The notes under the pieces are model-generated. The model made no database searches, had not been told where the DNA came from, and saw only the letters and a list, made by a program, of their open reading frames with translations. Below, piece after piece: positions 1-8,448 of a DNA stretch of 64,000 bases. The number at the start of each line of letters is the position of its first letter. Positions within the stretch are counted from its first letter, which is position 1. A program made the translations under genes and the position numbers. The stretch is from Luteolibacter yonseiensis (lineage in GTDB: Bacteria > Verrucomicrobiota > Verrucomicrobiia > Verrucomicrobiales > Akkermansiaceae), in NCBI RefSeq assembly GCF_016595465.1, contig NZ_JAENIK010000012.1:682001-746000 (forward strand), given 5' to 3'.

Positions 1-82
1 TTGAGCACAGCAGTGTTAGTATGACCGATTTCATGAAATTGTGACTGTGGAAAGCCCGGCCCGCACCCGGCATTCCTTGTGA

Positions 83-1246
83 TTATGGCGCTGCGGTGAT
101 CTTCACCTCCAAGGGTGTGGCGAGGCTTTTCGCGGTCTCGCTGACATGGTTTTTCCAAGCCTCCGCGGTGGTGAACCTGCCCGCCTTGTCCCAGCAGAAT
201 CCCGCCCAGTAGGTGGCGACGTGGGATTTGTCGGTTTTGACGAGCGCCAATTGGTTCAGCTTGTCCTCAGCAAACTTTTCCAATCCGGCAGGAGCGGTGA
301 TGATCGCGAGGCCTTGATTCCCCGCCCCTTTCTCCATTTTTTCCCATTTTGCCAGCCAACCTTCCGCAGGATTTGATTCCACCACCTCGCCGGAAACCTT
401 TTTCAGACCGGCGGCGGCGACCAGGTTGTCACCTCCGCTGATGGTGTAGCGGCTTTCGAAGCGGTCGAACTGTTGCCCGGCATCCAGCGAAACCCGTTTG
501 GTCTCCTCCACCTGCGCACCACCGACGGCGAACGGCGCATACCTTAGTTCGAACAACACGCGGATCGGTCCGTTCGCCAGCACGTTCGAGCTGATGAAGT
601 TTTTCGAAACCCATAACTTGTCCTCCGCCCACAGGCCGCTGCCACCGCAGCCACGGCTGAGTCCGGCGGAGTAAAAATCCGCGCCTTCACCGTGATCCGC
701 ATGGTAGTCGTCCGAGAGATACCAGTCGCTGATGACCATGCGTGGCGTGCGTTTGGACCAGATGTCGATGGTGCTGCTGGTGAGCGGTTCCCCCTTCCAT
801 GTTTCCAAGGCATGCCCGTAGGTGCGGTGGGCGATGAGATCGTTCTCCCAGGTGAAATCATCGAAACGTTCGCGGACGAAACGGCCGAACGCCTTGAACT
901 GTTCCTTCTTGTAGACCTGTTTGGCACCGACGCCGAGGGTGAACGTCTTCGTCTCGCCGGCTGCGAAATCGGCCTGGAAAATGACGGCGTCGAAAGCACG
1001 CAGCTCATCGCCATCCAGATCGATGGCCTGGCAGAGCACCTCTTTCCCGCTGCCATCCTTAACGTGGACGAGATTGAGATTCTTCGCCCCCAGCGGTGCC
1101 AGATCCCTGGCGGAAACCTCGATGGTCTGGCTGCCACGAGCCGACGGGAGAGTGTTCGAGACGGTCACCTCAAGCGACGCAGCATCGCAGGTGGAAGCGA
1201 TGGTTCCAATTGCAAGCCAGGCGGATTTTCTAAGAAATGATTTCAT
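83..1246 (-). CDS. Secreted DUF4861 family protein
   Basis: The 387-residue product begins with a basic, hydrophobic signal peptide (MKSFLRKSAWLAIGTIAS, cleavage likely near residues 20-23), so it is probably exported. The rest matches what I know of DUF4861: an N-terminal beta-rich part (LEVTVSNTLP, then a DLAPLGAKNLNLVHV stretch), a central Trp/Tyr-rich part with a DWYLSDDYHADHGEGADFYSAG segment, and a C-terminal part ending near WKNHVSETAKSLATPL. The family often lies near polysaccharide-degradation genes, and its activity is not established to my knowledge. No such genes flank it here, although the left neighbour is outside the window. It is transcribed divergently from the downstream aminotransferase-like gene across a 217-base gap. 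Confident on family, no claim on substrate. Confidence 0.8.
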   Translation of the reverse strand: MKSFLRKSAWLAIGTIASTCDAASLEVTVSNTLPSARGSQTIEVSARDLAPLGAKNLNLVHVKDGSGKEVLCQAIDLDGDELRAFDAVIFQADFAAGETKTFTLGVGAKQVYKKEQFKAFGRFVRERFDDFTWENDLIAHRTYGHALETWKGEPLTSSTIDIWSKRTPRMVISDWYLSDDYHADHGEGADFYSAGLSRGCGGSGLWAEDKLWVSKNFISSNVLANGPIRVLFELRYAPFAVGGAQVEETKRVSLDAGQQFDRFESRYTISGGDNLVAAAGLKKVSGEVVESNPAEGWLAKWEKMEKGAGNQGLAIITAPAGLEKFAEDKLNQLALVKTDKSHVATYWAGFCWDKAGRFTTAEAWKNHVSETAKSLATPLEVKITAAP

Positions 1247-1463
1247 GGGTATTTGATAACGCCCGGCAGCGTGGCAATCCGTCGGCAGGCAGACGAGTGC
1301 AAACGCAGCGGTGTCGAAATTAGCCGCCCCCCGAAAACAGCGTCAAACGCCCAGATGGAGTAATGGAACACCTGAAAGAGTTGTCATCTGGCAGCGGATG
1401 ATTTGTGGAAAATCACAAGCCCGGACTTGAAACCGCCGTCGCCAGAGGCGAAAAGTCCGCGCG

Positions 1464-2600
1464 ATGAATTTCGATTTCGACACGCCCATCACCCGCCGTG
1501 GCACCGGCTGCATCAAGTATGACCGACGCCCGGAGCTCGATCCCTTCTGGGTCGCGGATATGGATTTCGCCTCGGCTCCGGCGATCCTGGAGGCGTTGCA
1601 CAAGCGTGTCGATCACGGCATCTTCGGTTACGCCCAGGCTCATGAGGGGTTGAACTCCGCCATCCTGACCTACCTGCGGGATCGCCGGAACACGGACGTC
1701 CCCATCGACCACATCGTCCATCTCGGCGGCCTGGTGCCCGCGCTCTCGCTCTCCGCCCGGGCCTTCTGCAAGGCGGGCGATGCCGTGATGACCTGCACCC
1801 CGGTTTACCCGCCGTTCATCGGTGTCCACCACGACGCCCACGTTTCCCTGATCACCGTCGACCATGCAAAGGCTGACGGCCGCTGGGTGTTCGACTGGGA
1901 GGCCATGGAAAACGCCGTCACCCCCGAAACGAAGGTCTTTCTGCTTTGCAACCCGCAGAACCCCCTTGGACGCGTTTTCTCCGGTGAGGAAGTCGAGAAG
2001 CTTGCCCTGTTCTGCGAGACGCATGACCTCGTGCTGGTTTCGGATGAAATCCACTGCGATCTCATCTTCGACGAGGTCACGACGCCGCATTTCTCCGCGC
2101 TGAATCTGCCCGAGACGCTCGCCAAGCGCACGATCACCCTGCTGGCACCCAGCAAAACATGGAACATCGCCGGCCTCGGCTACGCGTTCGCGGTCATTCC
2201 GGACGACACGATCCGCCGCAAGTTTTCCGCCGCCCGCGGACACACTCTCAGCGAGATCAACGGACTCGCCTACTATGCGGCGGAAGCTGCCTACCGCGAT
2301 GGTGAGCCATGGCGTCAGGAGTTGGTGAATTATCTCAAAGGGAATCGCGACCTGCTTGTCGAATTCATCAACACCCGCTGCCCCGGCATGTCCGTGAAAC
2401 CGGGCGAAGCGACCTACCTCGCCTGGATCGACGCGCGTGGCCTGGGCCTCGAAAATCCCGCGCTGCATTTTGAGAAAAAAGCCGGATTGTTCTTGTCGGA
2501 CGGGGCCTACTTCGGATGGCCCGGCTGGATCCGTTTCAATTTCGGCTGCCCGCGTGCGCGCATGCTTGAAGGGCTGGAGAAAATCGCGGCGGCCTTGTGA
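1464..2600 (+). CDS. patB: MalY/PatB family PLP-dependent C-S lyase (cystathionine beta-lyase type)
   Basis: This 378-residue fold-type I PLP enzyme probably cleaves C-S bonds of cystathionine or related cysteine conjugates, giving homocysteine or a thiol, pyruvate and ammonia. It starts with the MalY/PatB signature FDFDTPITRRGTGCIKYD and has WVADMDF near residue 30. It then shows the NPQNPLG loop, the SDEIHCDL motif that contacts the pyridine ring, and APSKTWNIAGLGYA, whose Lys should form the Schiff base. The C-terminus ends with the usual WIRFNFGCPR arginine segment that binds the substrate carboxylate. The length is normal for the family. It stands alone, with DUF4861 divergent on the left and a VOC gene convergent on the right. 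A general aminotransferase is the alternative, but the N-terminal signature favours PatB. Confidence 0.9.
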   Translation: MNFDFDTPITRRGTGCIKYDRRPELDPFWVADMDFASAPAILEALHKRVDHGIFGYAQAHEGLNSAILTYLRDRRNTDVPIDHIVHLGGLVPALSLSARAFCKAGDAVMTCTPVYPPFIGVHHDAHVSLITVDHAKADGRWVFDWEAMENAVTPETKVFLLCNPQNPLGRVFSGEEVEKLALFCETHDLVLVSDEIHCDLIFDEVTTPHFSALNLPETLAKRTITLLAPSKTWNIAGLGYAFAVIPDDTIRRKFSAARGHTLSEINGLAYYAAEAAYRDGEPWRQELVNYLKGNRDLLVEFINTRCPGMSVKPGEATYLAWIDARGLGLENPALHFEKKAGLFLSDGAYFGWPGWIRFNFGCPRARMLEGLEKIAAAL

Positions 2601-2724
2601 CAGAACGATGAAAAGGGACCATTCCGCCTGACAAATCCGGACCCGCGCAACCGTTCATTTTTGCCGGTGGTTCCACGTCCTGCATAGGGATATGGGGATG
2701 ACTCCCCTTCCCCTTCGCTTCTCA

Positions 2725-2738
2725 TCACCTTCGGGTGA
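2725..2738. terminator. Small cTTCGg hairpin between convergent genes
   Basis: TCACC and GGTGA form a perfect 5-bp stem closed by TTCG, the very stable C(UUCG)G tetraloop. It lies between the convergent patB and VOC genes, where a bidirectional terminator is expected. It has no T-tract, so its role as a terminator is inferred. Confidence 0.35.
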
Positions 2739-2746
2739 CCGGTGCC

Positions 2747-3106
2747 TCAATCATCCAGCACACCGGTCAGCGGCCCCGCGAAGACGATGCGGTTGCCGTC
2801 CGGGTCTTCGATGATGGCCACCTCTCCAATGTCTTTCGAAGGTGTGTTGTAGGTCACGGCTATCCCTGTTTTCGCCAGTTCGGCCAGTTGCAGTTCCAGG
2901 CTCGCTACCGCCAGGATCACGGTGGACATCCCCGCCCGCTCCTCTTCCCGGAAAACCTCGATCCAGCCACCTTCCGGGAACTGCCACGCGGCCACACGAT
3001 CCATCGGGCGGATGTCCGGCGGACGTCCGATCAATGCCTCATACCAGATGATGGCCGCGTCGATGTCCTTCACGGCAATGCCCGAGAGCGCGTTCCTGAA
3101 ATTCAT
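2747..3106 (-). CDS. VOC (glyoxalase/bleomycin-resistance fold) protein
   Basis: This 119-residue single-unit protein has the vicinal-oxygen-chelate pattern. An opening beta strand (NALSGIAVKDIDAAIIWYEALIG) is followed by PPDIRPMDRVAAWQFPEGGWIEVF, a central VILAVASLELQLAELAKTGI helix, and the hallmark C-terminal IIEDPDGNRIVFAGP. Likely metal ligands are hard to place: the His/Glu pattern of true glyoxalase I is not obvious, although the Glu of WIEVF is in the usual place. It lies 82 bases downstream of fmt on the same strand and could be the last gene of that run. The substrate cannot be predicted. Confidence 0.8.
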   Translation of the reverse strand: MNFRNALSGIAVKDIDAAIIWYEALIGRPPDIRPMDRVAAWQFPEGGWIEVFREEERAGMSTVILAVASLELQLAELAKTGIAVTYNTPSKDIGEVAIIEDPDGNRIVFAGPLTGVLDD

Positions 3107-3188
3107 GGGAGTAAAATGGGTTTGGAATGAACAGCTTCATGAGCATTCCCCGTTCGGAACAAAATGAAAAGCATGAAGCGCGATTCTC

Positions 3189-4100
3189 TCACGACTCGAA
3201 GCCCGTGGGCTTGCGGCCACGGAGATAGTCGGAAGCGGACATCCGGCGGCCGCCGTCCGGTTGCACGGTCTCCAAACGGACCGCTCCCTTTCCGCAGCCG
3301 ACGACGAGCTGTCCCCCGGCGGTGGATATCTCCCCTGCGGCGAGTTCCTCCGAGGATACGGATACGGGTGGAAAAATCTTCAATCGCTTGGACTGGCCGC
3401 CTTCGACGGCAAGGGTGAATGTCCCCGGCCACGGGTCATAGGCGCGGATGCGGCGCTCGATGGCGGTCGCGTCCTGCGTCCAGTCGATTTTCCCGTCGTC
3501 ACGTTCCAACTTGGAAATGTAGGTGGAGGCGGATTCGTCCTGCGGATCGCGGGTCGTCAGGTTTTCGAGTGCCTCCGCCATTGCGAGCGGGGCGAGATCA
3601 GCCAGGCGGTCGTGAAGGGTTCCGCCGGTTTCGTCCGGGGAAATCGGGATCGACCGTTTGACAATCATGTCCCCGGCGTCGAGCTGCCGGACCACGTGCA
3701 TGACGGTGATTCCGGTTTCTTGGTCTCCGGCATCGATGGCGGCCTGGATGCAGGCCGCACCACGGTATTTCGGCAACAGCGAGGCGTGGAGGTTGATGAT
3801 CGCTTCGCTTGCGAGCGTAAGGATGTTTTTCCGCAGGATCTGACCGTAAGCCATGACAACGATGACTTCCGGACGGAGAGCCGCCAGATCGGAGGTGATG
3901 TCTCCGATTTTTTCCGGTTGATAGACAGGGACGCCCGCCGCGAGCGCCTCCACCTTGATGGCGGGCGGCGTGAGCTTCTGGTGACGACCCGTCGGTTTGT
4001 CCGGCTGGGTGACGAGCGCGAGCGGGCGCGGACCGTTTTCCAACAAATGACGGAAGGACGGAAGGGCGATGTCGCCGGTGGCGATGAAGATGAGCCGCAT
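3189..4100 (-). CDS. fmt: Methionyl-tRNA formyltransferase
   Basis: Fmt transfers a formyl group from 10-formyl-THF to Met-tRNA(fMet) for translation initiation. The 303-residue length is typical. The N-terminal formyltransferase fold opens with MRLIFIATGDIALPSFRHLL and contains the DKPTGRHQKLTPPAIK loop. It carries the catalytic INLHASLLPKYRGAA motif (Asn and His near residues 106-108) followed by GDMIV with the catalytic Asp. The C-terminal OB-fold domain starts after about residue 205 (YDPWPGTFTL). It lies 15 bases after adenylate kinase, so the two are almost certainly co-transcribed. The usual partner def is not in the window. Confidence 0.96.
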   Translation of the reverse strand: MRLIFIATGDIALPSFRHLLENGPRPLALVTQPDKPTGRHQKLTPPAIKVEALAAGVPVYQPEKIGDITSDLAALRPEVIVVMAYGQILRKNILTLASEAIINLHASLLPKYRGAACIQAAIDAGDQETGITVMHVVRQLDAGDMIVKRSIPISPDETGGTLHDRLADLAPLAMAEALENLTTRDPQDESASTYISKLERDDGKIDWTQDATAIERRIRAYDPWPGTFTLAVEGGQSKRLKIFPPVSVSSEELAAGEISTAGGQLVVGCGKGAVRLETVQPDGGRRMSASDYLRGRKPTGFES

Positions 4101-4115
4101 GTCTGAAAAAATCTG

Positions 4116-4751
4116 TTAGGCGATGTGCCGGGCCATCTGGTTGTAAATGGACAGGCTGGTGATGCGCTGGATCATTTCCGCCAGGACTTTCACCGGTGGT
4201 TGCGTGGCATCGATGGTGGTGATCATCTCATCCCGATAGAATTCGAGGATGGGCTTGGTCTCGGCCTCGTATGTCGCGATGCGCTGGTCGATGACCTTGT
4301 CGCTCGCGTCGTCGATGCGGTTGTCCTTCAGGGCGCGCTTGCGCATGCGGCGGGCGAGTTCGTTGCGGTTGGGGCACGAAAGGTGAAACACCTGATGGAC
4401 CTCGATGTGGTTCTGGAGTATTTCCGCCTGGCGGACATTGCGAGGAATGCCGTCGAGGATGAGGAAATCGATGTCCGGTTTGTAAACATGCGTGTCCGCG
4501 AGATTGTCGAGCTGGGCCTTCCACAGCTCGATGGTCAGTTCGTCGGGAACCAGTTCGCCACGGCTTGAGTAGTCCACGAATTTCCGGCCCAACGCGGTGC
4601 GGGTGTCGAGCGAGCGGAAGACATCGCCACAAGCGCAGTGGAAGAAACGAGGAATGCTGCCGAGGATTTTCCCCTGGGTCCCCTTCCCCGAGCCGGGTGC
4701 TCCGAGGATGATGAAGGCGGGCCTTTTGTATGCGTGCTCGATGGATGACAT
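4116..4751 (-). CDS. adk: Adenylate kinase-type nucleoside monophosphate kinase
   Basis: The 211-residue product has a perfect P-loop, GAPGSGKGTQ, near residues 18-27. It also has the AMP-binding and core features of adenylate kinases: SSRGELVPDELTIELW, a DFLILDGIPRNVRQAEIL segment carrying the DG(F/I)PR motif, and an R-rich lid region (NELARRMRKRALKDNRIDD) followed by DKVIDQRIATYEAET. The lid is short and has no cysteines, so this is the short or non-zinc form. It likely converts AMP + ATP to 2 ADP, although a UMP/CMP kinase is possible because the NMP site departs from E. coli Adk. It sits between the UbiA-like gene (65-base gap) and fmt (15-base gap). Confidence 0.85.
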   Translation of the reverse strand: MSSIEHAYKRPAFIILGAPGSGKGTQGKILGSIPRFFHCACGDVFRSLDTRTALGRKFVDYSSRGELVPDELTIELWKAQLDNLADTHVYKPDIDFLILDGIPRNVRQAEILQNHIEVHQVFHLSCPNRNELARRMRKRALKDNRIDDASDKVIDQRIATYEAETKPILEFYRDEMITTIDATQPPVKVLAEMIQRITSLSIYNQMARHIA

Positions 4752-4816
4752 TGATGAAAGAAAGATGGATCGGGACGAAGGCGGAACCGGAGGATTACGC
4801 GTCCCGGAGGCTGCTG

Positions 4817-5698
4817 TCAGGACTTGGACGCCGCAAGAAAAACAACGAACGGAATGAGCAGCGCGACATCCGCCAGAACCCTCAGGGCATCCATGGAAAA
4901 ACGTGAGCGGGTCCGGTTGATGATGTGGAGGAGCGCCGCCCCCGTGAGGATGGCGTAGAAGAAGGGACGGGTGGCCAGTTCGTGGTCCCGGGCGGCGAAA
5001 TAGATCGAGGAGCCTCCGAGCAGGGTAAGAGGGAGCGTGAGCGCGAGTTCATCGGAGGCTTTCACCTCCGGGTCGGATGAACGGCCTGCGTGTTCCCACA
5101 AGTCGATGGCGGAGATGTTCAGGACACAGAGCACCGCGAAACAGACCAACTGCGGGGACATGACAAACTCCCACCAGTCGAATGCCGTGTAAACGAAGGC
5201 GATGACGCTGGTGCCGAAACCAAAAGCGAGGCCCGCCATCACGTTCTTCGCATAAGGGATGTCGTTCGGACCTGTGGAGGAGTTTACGGAAAGGGCGAAA
5301 AAACCGATGACCAGGATGATGCCCAAGCCCGCATTTTCGAAGATCCTCATGGGCATGCTTCCGATGACGAGGATCATCGCAAGAATTCCGGCGAAGATCG
5401 CCGCAATGCGGAATAATTTCGCGTGCTTCCGGTGAAAGACATGACGGGATTCGAATCTCCCGCCGGTGCCATCCTGAATCGAGGAATCCAGCAGTCTGTC
5501 AGTCACATAGATGACCCAGACCACCAGCGCGAGCGCGATGTAGGAGATCCATGGCAGATAGTCCGCCCTCCATGTCTTCGCAAAAATGTAGAGCCAAGCC
5601 ACCGCAACCAGCGGAGCATCCAGGCTCAGCAAGTTTGGGATGAGCCACAAGGGCTTACGCTGCTCGGAAGGCACGATGGGCGGAACATCCCCGACCAT
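4817..5698 (-). CDS. UbiA-like integral membrane protein
   Basis: The 293 residues form about eight or nine hydrophobic segments (for example YLPWISYIALALVVWVIYV, LFRIAAIFAGILAMILVIG and LGIILVIGFFALSV). Two features point to the UbiA prenyltransferase superfamily. YVTDRLLDS gives a DxxxD in the place of the first Mg/diphosphate motif, and YAKNVMAGLAFGFGTS resembles the conserved loop after the fourth helix. The second aspartate motif is less clear; SAIDLWEHAGRSSDPEVKASDE is the candidate. The substrate is unknown and no quinone or heme A genes are adjacent. It lies inside the leftward trpS-adk-fmt run. The UbiA assignment is an inference from motifs. Confidence 0.55.
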   Translation of the reverse strand: MVGDVPPIVPSEQRKPLWLIPNLLSLDAPLVAVAWLYIFAKTWRADYLPWISYIALALVVWVIYVTDRLLDSSIQDGTGGRFESRHVFHRKHAKLFRIAAIFAGILAMILVIGSMPMRIFENAGLGIILVIGFFALSVNSSTGPNDIPYAKNVMAGLAFGFGTSVIAFVYTAFDWWEFVMSPQLVCFAVLCVLNISAIDLWEHAGRSSDPEVKASDELALTLPLTLLGGSSIYFAARDHELATRPFFYAILTGAALLHIINRTRSRFSMDALRVLADVALLIPFVVFLAASKS

Positions 5699-5773
5699 TG
5701 CCGTGATGGCAAGCGCTCTTTCACCCGGATGACAGGTCTATCGGCTGTGGCAGCGTTTCCCCCAAAGGGCGTG

Positions 5774-6739
5774 CTATGCCAGTCCCACGGCCTTCCTGAC
5801 GCGGTCCAAGACCTTGGCAGCCTCTTCGCGGGCACGCAAGGCACCCGCCGCCAGCACCGCATCCACATAGCCCGGATCTGACAGGATCTCCGCACGGCGC
5901 GCGCGCATGGCGGAGAAGTAATCCCAGTAGGCTTCCGCAAGGCGCTTTTTCAAATCTCCATAGCCGCAGCCGCCTTTCTCATGATCCGCCACCATGGTGG
6001 CGTAGTCCTCCTCGCTGGCGAAGAGCTTGTAGAGAGCCAGAATGGTCGAGCCTTCCGTCGGTTTGGGATCTTCCACCGGAGTGGAGTCGGTGGTGATCTT
6101 CATGACGAGCTTCTTAAGCGGCTTCTCTTCGCCGAAGATGGGCAGCGTGTTGTTGTAGCTCTTGCTCATTTTCTGGCCGTCCAGGCCGACGACCAGCGCG
6201 GTATCCTCGCGGATGATGGGTTCCGGCAGGACAACGGTTCCCTCGCCATAGGCTTCGTTCAGCTTTACCGCGAGGTCGCGAGTGACCTCAAGATGCTGCT
6301 TTTGGTCCTTTCCAACGGGAACCTTGTTCGAGTCATACAGCAGGATGTCCGCAGCCATCAGCGCGGGATAGGCGAAGAGCGCGTGATTCGGGGAGATGCC
6401 ATTCGCGATCTTGTCCTTATAAGAGTGGCATTTTTCCAACAATCCCATCGGGCACACCGTGGAAAGAATCCATGCGAGTTCGTTCACCTCCGGCACCGCG
6501 CTCTGGCGGAAGAACACGGCACGGGAAGGGTCCAATCCGCAGGCGAGGAAATCGGTCGCCAGTTCGCGCACGTTCACCCGCAGCGCGGCGGCATCGCGCG
6601 ACGAGGTCATCGCATGGTAGTCGGCGATGAAATAGAAGGCCTCGCCTTCATCCTGAAGACGCACGGCGGGCTGCATCGCGCCGAAATAGTTGCCGATGTG
6701 GAGTTTTCCGCTGGGCTGAAGGCCAGTGAGAGTTCGCAT
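5774..6739 (-). CDS. trpS: Tryptophanyl-tRNA synthetase
   Basis: This class I synthetase charges tRNA-Trp. From the chosen start (MRTLTGLQPSGKLHIGNYFGA) it is 321 residues. A Met four codons upstream is possible, but homologues usually start three or four residues before TGLQPSG. The HIGH motif appears as HIGN. FYFIADYHAMT, ACGLDPSRAVFFRQS and the tryptophan-pocket segment EVNELAWILSTV follow, and the KMSKS loop is GLDGQKMSKSYNN. The C-terminus is the helical anticodon-binding domain. It is the first gene of a leftward run with the UbiA-like gene (75-base gap), adk and fmt. Confidence 0.97.
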   Translation of the reverse strand: MRTLTGLQPSGKLHIGNYFGAMQPAVRLQDEGEAFYFIADYHAMTSSRDAAALRVNVRELATDFLACGLDPSRAVFFRQSAVPEVNELAWILSTVCPMGLLEKCHSYKDKIANGISPNHALFAYPALMAADILLYDSNKVPVGKDQKQHLEVTRDLAVKLNEAYGEGTVVLPEPIIREDTALVVGLDGQKMSKSYNNTLPIFGEEKPLKKLVMKITTDSTPVEDPKPTEGSTILALYKLFASEEDYATMVADHEKGGCGYGDLKKRLAEAYWDYFSAMRARRAEILSDPGYVDAVLAAGALRAREEAAKVLDRVRKAVGLA

Positions 6740-6929
6740 GGCGCGGAGCATGGATTCGTCACGGGGAATCGGTCAAGCGGGGATGGCATGGGAACGGGAG
6801 TTCATCCGGAAATGCCATGGCCTTGGCGTTTTCCGCAAGCCGTTCACTATAAATTTGAAATAACGATGAAATTCCACTCAACGCTGATAGGAAATCGTGC
6901 TATGTACGTAGCTGAGTCAATTAGATCGT

Positions 6930-8204
6930 ATGAAAATCAAGCCTTTCCTTTCGGTGGTCATCTTGGTGGGTTCCCTGCTGGTCACTCCGGTTGTGGCCAC
7001 TTCGGTCGCGACGTCCACGGTCGAGCAACCCGTCAATCTGGGAACCCGTTCCGATCCTACCCGGATTCCACTCGGGCCGGTGGGGGTGGTTTGTAACTAT
7101 TACTACGGGCTCCATCATTTCATCGGTGAGGCACGGCCGGCTCCGGACGGAGCCATGCGCTGGTCCGGCGGTTCGGAACTGGATCAGAATCTGGCAAGTG
7201 TCTTCGGCATTTCCGTGGAGCCGGCGGATTCCAGCCAGATCCCCGCTCTTCCTGTGTTCATACGGGTGAAGCCATGGAAAGCGCCGGGATACACCCCATA
7301 CACCAAGGAGCAGGTGGTGGCGGCCACGCTCTGGTGCCTGCTGCGAAGGGTCGATTCCACTCCCGCAACCCCGCTCGAAGTCCGGGTGGTCGCGGAATCC
7401 GAGGATGACAAGGCCCTGGAAGCACGGTATTCCGGGAAATACATCACACGCCCATCCAAGGACGACGGGACAACTCCTCCCCTGAGCGTGCCGGGCACCC
7501 TGCTCGAAGAAGATTCCCGGGGTATTGCATGGGTGGTTTTTCCCGATGCCAAAAAGAACGATACCTTCATTCCGATCAATCCCAGCGTGGTCGTTCTGAA
7601 ATCCGGAGGTGACGGGGATCCCGGCTGGCATGTGCTGCCTGTGTGGGGGAACGGAAATGATGAGAGCGATTTCCTCCGCCTCAATCATTGGTCGTCCAAT
7701 ATTTGTTACTCCGCTTTCAAATCCCATGGCGTGAGCCAAGCGAATTCCTATGTCGGGGACGGAGGGGCCGACACCGCAACCACGGAACCCGGCTCGATGG
7801 ACATCCTTTATCCCAGGGTGGATCCAGCGACTCTCGCCGCGAACCTCCTCGCGCTGGTGATTTCAAAACAACCCACCGAAGCCAAGCCCTTGACCATCTC
7901 CTTCACCGTGGAGGAATCCGCCATCTCCGGCTATTCCTCGTTCCGCAACGACGAAAGCTGGCACGAAAGCCGGCCTGATGCGGACAAGGTTATGCTGAAA
8001 TGCGAATTTGTCTGGGATGCCGCCGCGCGGAAATTGACCAAAGGGTCGATTCCTCTGGTGAAGCTGGACGGCAAGAACTGGATCATCCCGAATCCCGTGC
8101 AGGAAACAGCGCTGAACGAACCCAAGGAGCAAACCCCCGAGGAAGCAGGCGAGGAAGCAGGCGAGGAAACGGAAGAAGCCGGGGAGACGAAAGCATCAGA
8201 ATGA
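6930..8204 (+). CDS. Exported protein of unknown function with Glu-rich C-terminal tail
   Basis: I do not recognise this 424-residue protein. A clear signal peptide (MKIKPFLSVVILVGSLLVTPVVA) predicts export. The mature part has few cysteines, many Pro/Trp/Asp residues and no recognised enzymatic motif. Features include NYYYGLHHFIGEA near residue 55, a VFIRVKPWKAPGYTPYTKEQ stretch, a WHVLPVWGNGND segment and a SFTVEESAISGYSSF segment. The last 30 residues are low complexity, with repeated (G)EEAGEE units, which suggests a disordered acidic tail. It is transcribed alone, divergently from trpS across about 190 A+T-rich bases, and is followed by a long perfect inverted repeat. Confidence 0.7.
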   Translation: MKIKPFLSVVILVGSLLVTPVVATSVATSTVEQPVNLGTRSDPTRIPLGPVGVVCNYYYGLHHFIGEARPAPDGAMRWSGGSELDQNLASVFGISVEPADSSQIPALPVFIRVKPWKAPGYTPYTKEQVVAATLWCLLRRVDSTPATPLEVRVVAESEDDKALEARYSGKYITRPSKDDGTTPPLSVPGTLLEEDSRGIAWVVFPDAKKNDTFIPINPSVVVLKSGGDGDPGWHVLPVWGNGNDESDFLRLNHWSSNICYSAFKSHGVSQANSYVGDGGADTATTEPGSMDILYPRVDPATLAANLLALVISKQPTEAKPLTISFTVEESAISGYSSFRNDESWHESRPDADKVMLKCEFVWDAAARKLTKGSIPLVKLDGKNWIIPNPVQETALNEPKEQTPEEAGEEAGEETEEAGETKASE

Positions 8205-8229
8205 TTCGGAGGTGGATGCTCCTCCGTTC

Positions 8230-8291
8230 GTAGTTCAGCCATTTATGGCGTCTTCCATGCGCGCGGAAGACGCCATAAATGGCTGAACTAC
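8230..8291. repeat. Perfect 27-bp inverted repeat (stem-loop)
   Basis: Bases 8230-8256 and 8265-8291 are perfect reverse complements, separated by an 8-base loop (atgcgcgc). It lies 25 bases after the stop of the unknown exported protein. A T-tract does not follow on either strand, so it could be a factor-assisted terminator, an mRNA-stabilising structure or a dispersed palindromic element. The structure is read directly; the function is not known. Confidence 0.85.
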
Positions 8292-8448
8292 ATGCGAAAG
8301 ATCTCCCCCATCGATCCTATGCCACGGCGGAATACCCTCCGGAATCGAGAGTGACCTCACACGAATTCCGCATCCACGCGACCATGCTAATCCGTAAATC
8401 AGTAAAATCCGTAGTCAGAAATAGTCTCTTCGTCTCCTGAAACCTCCA

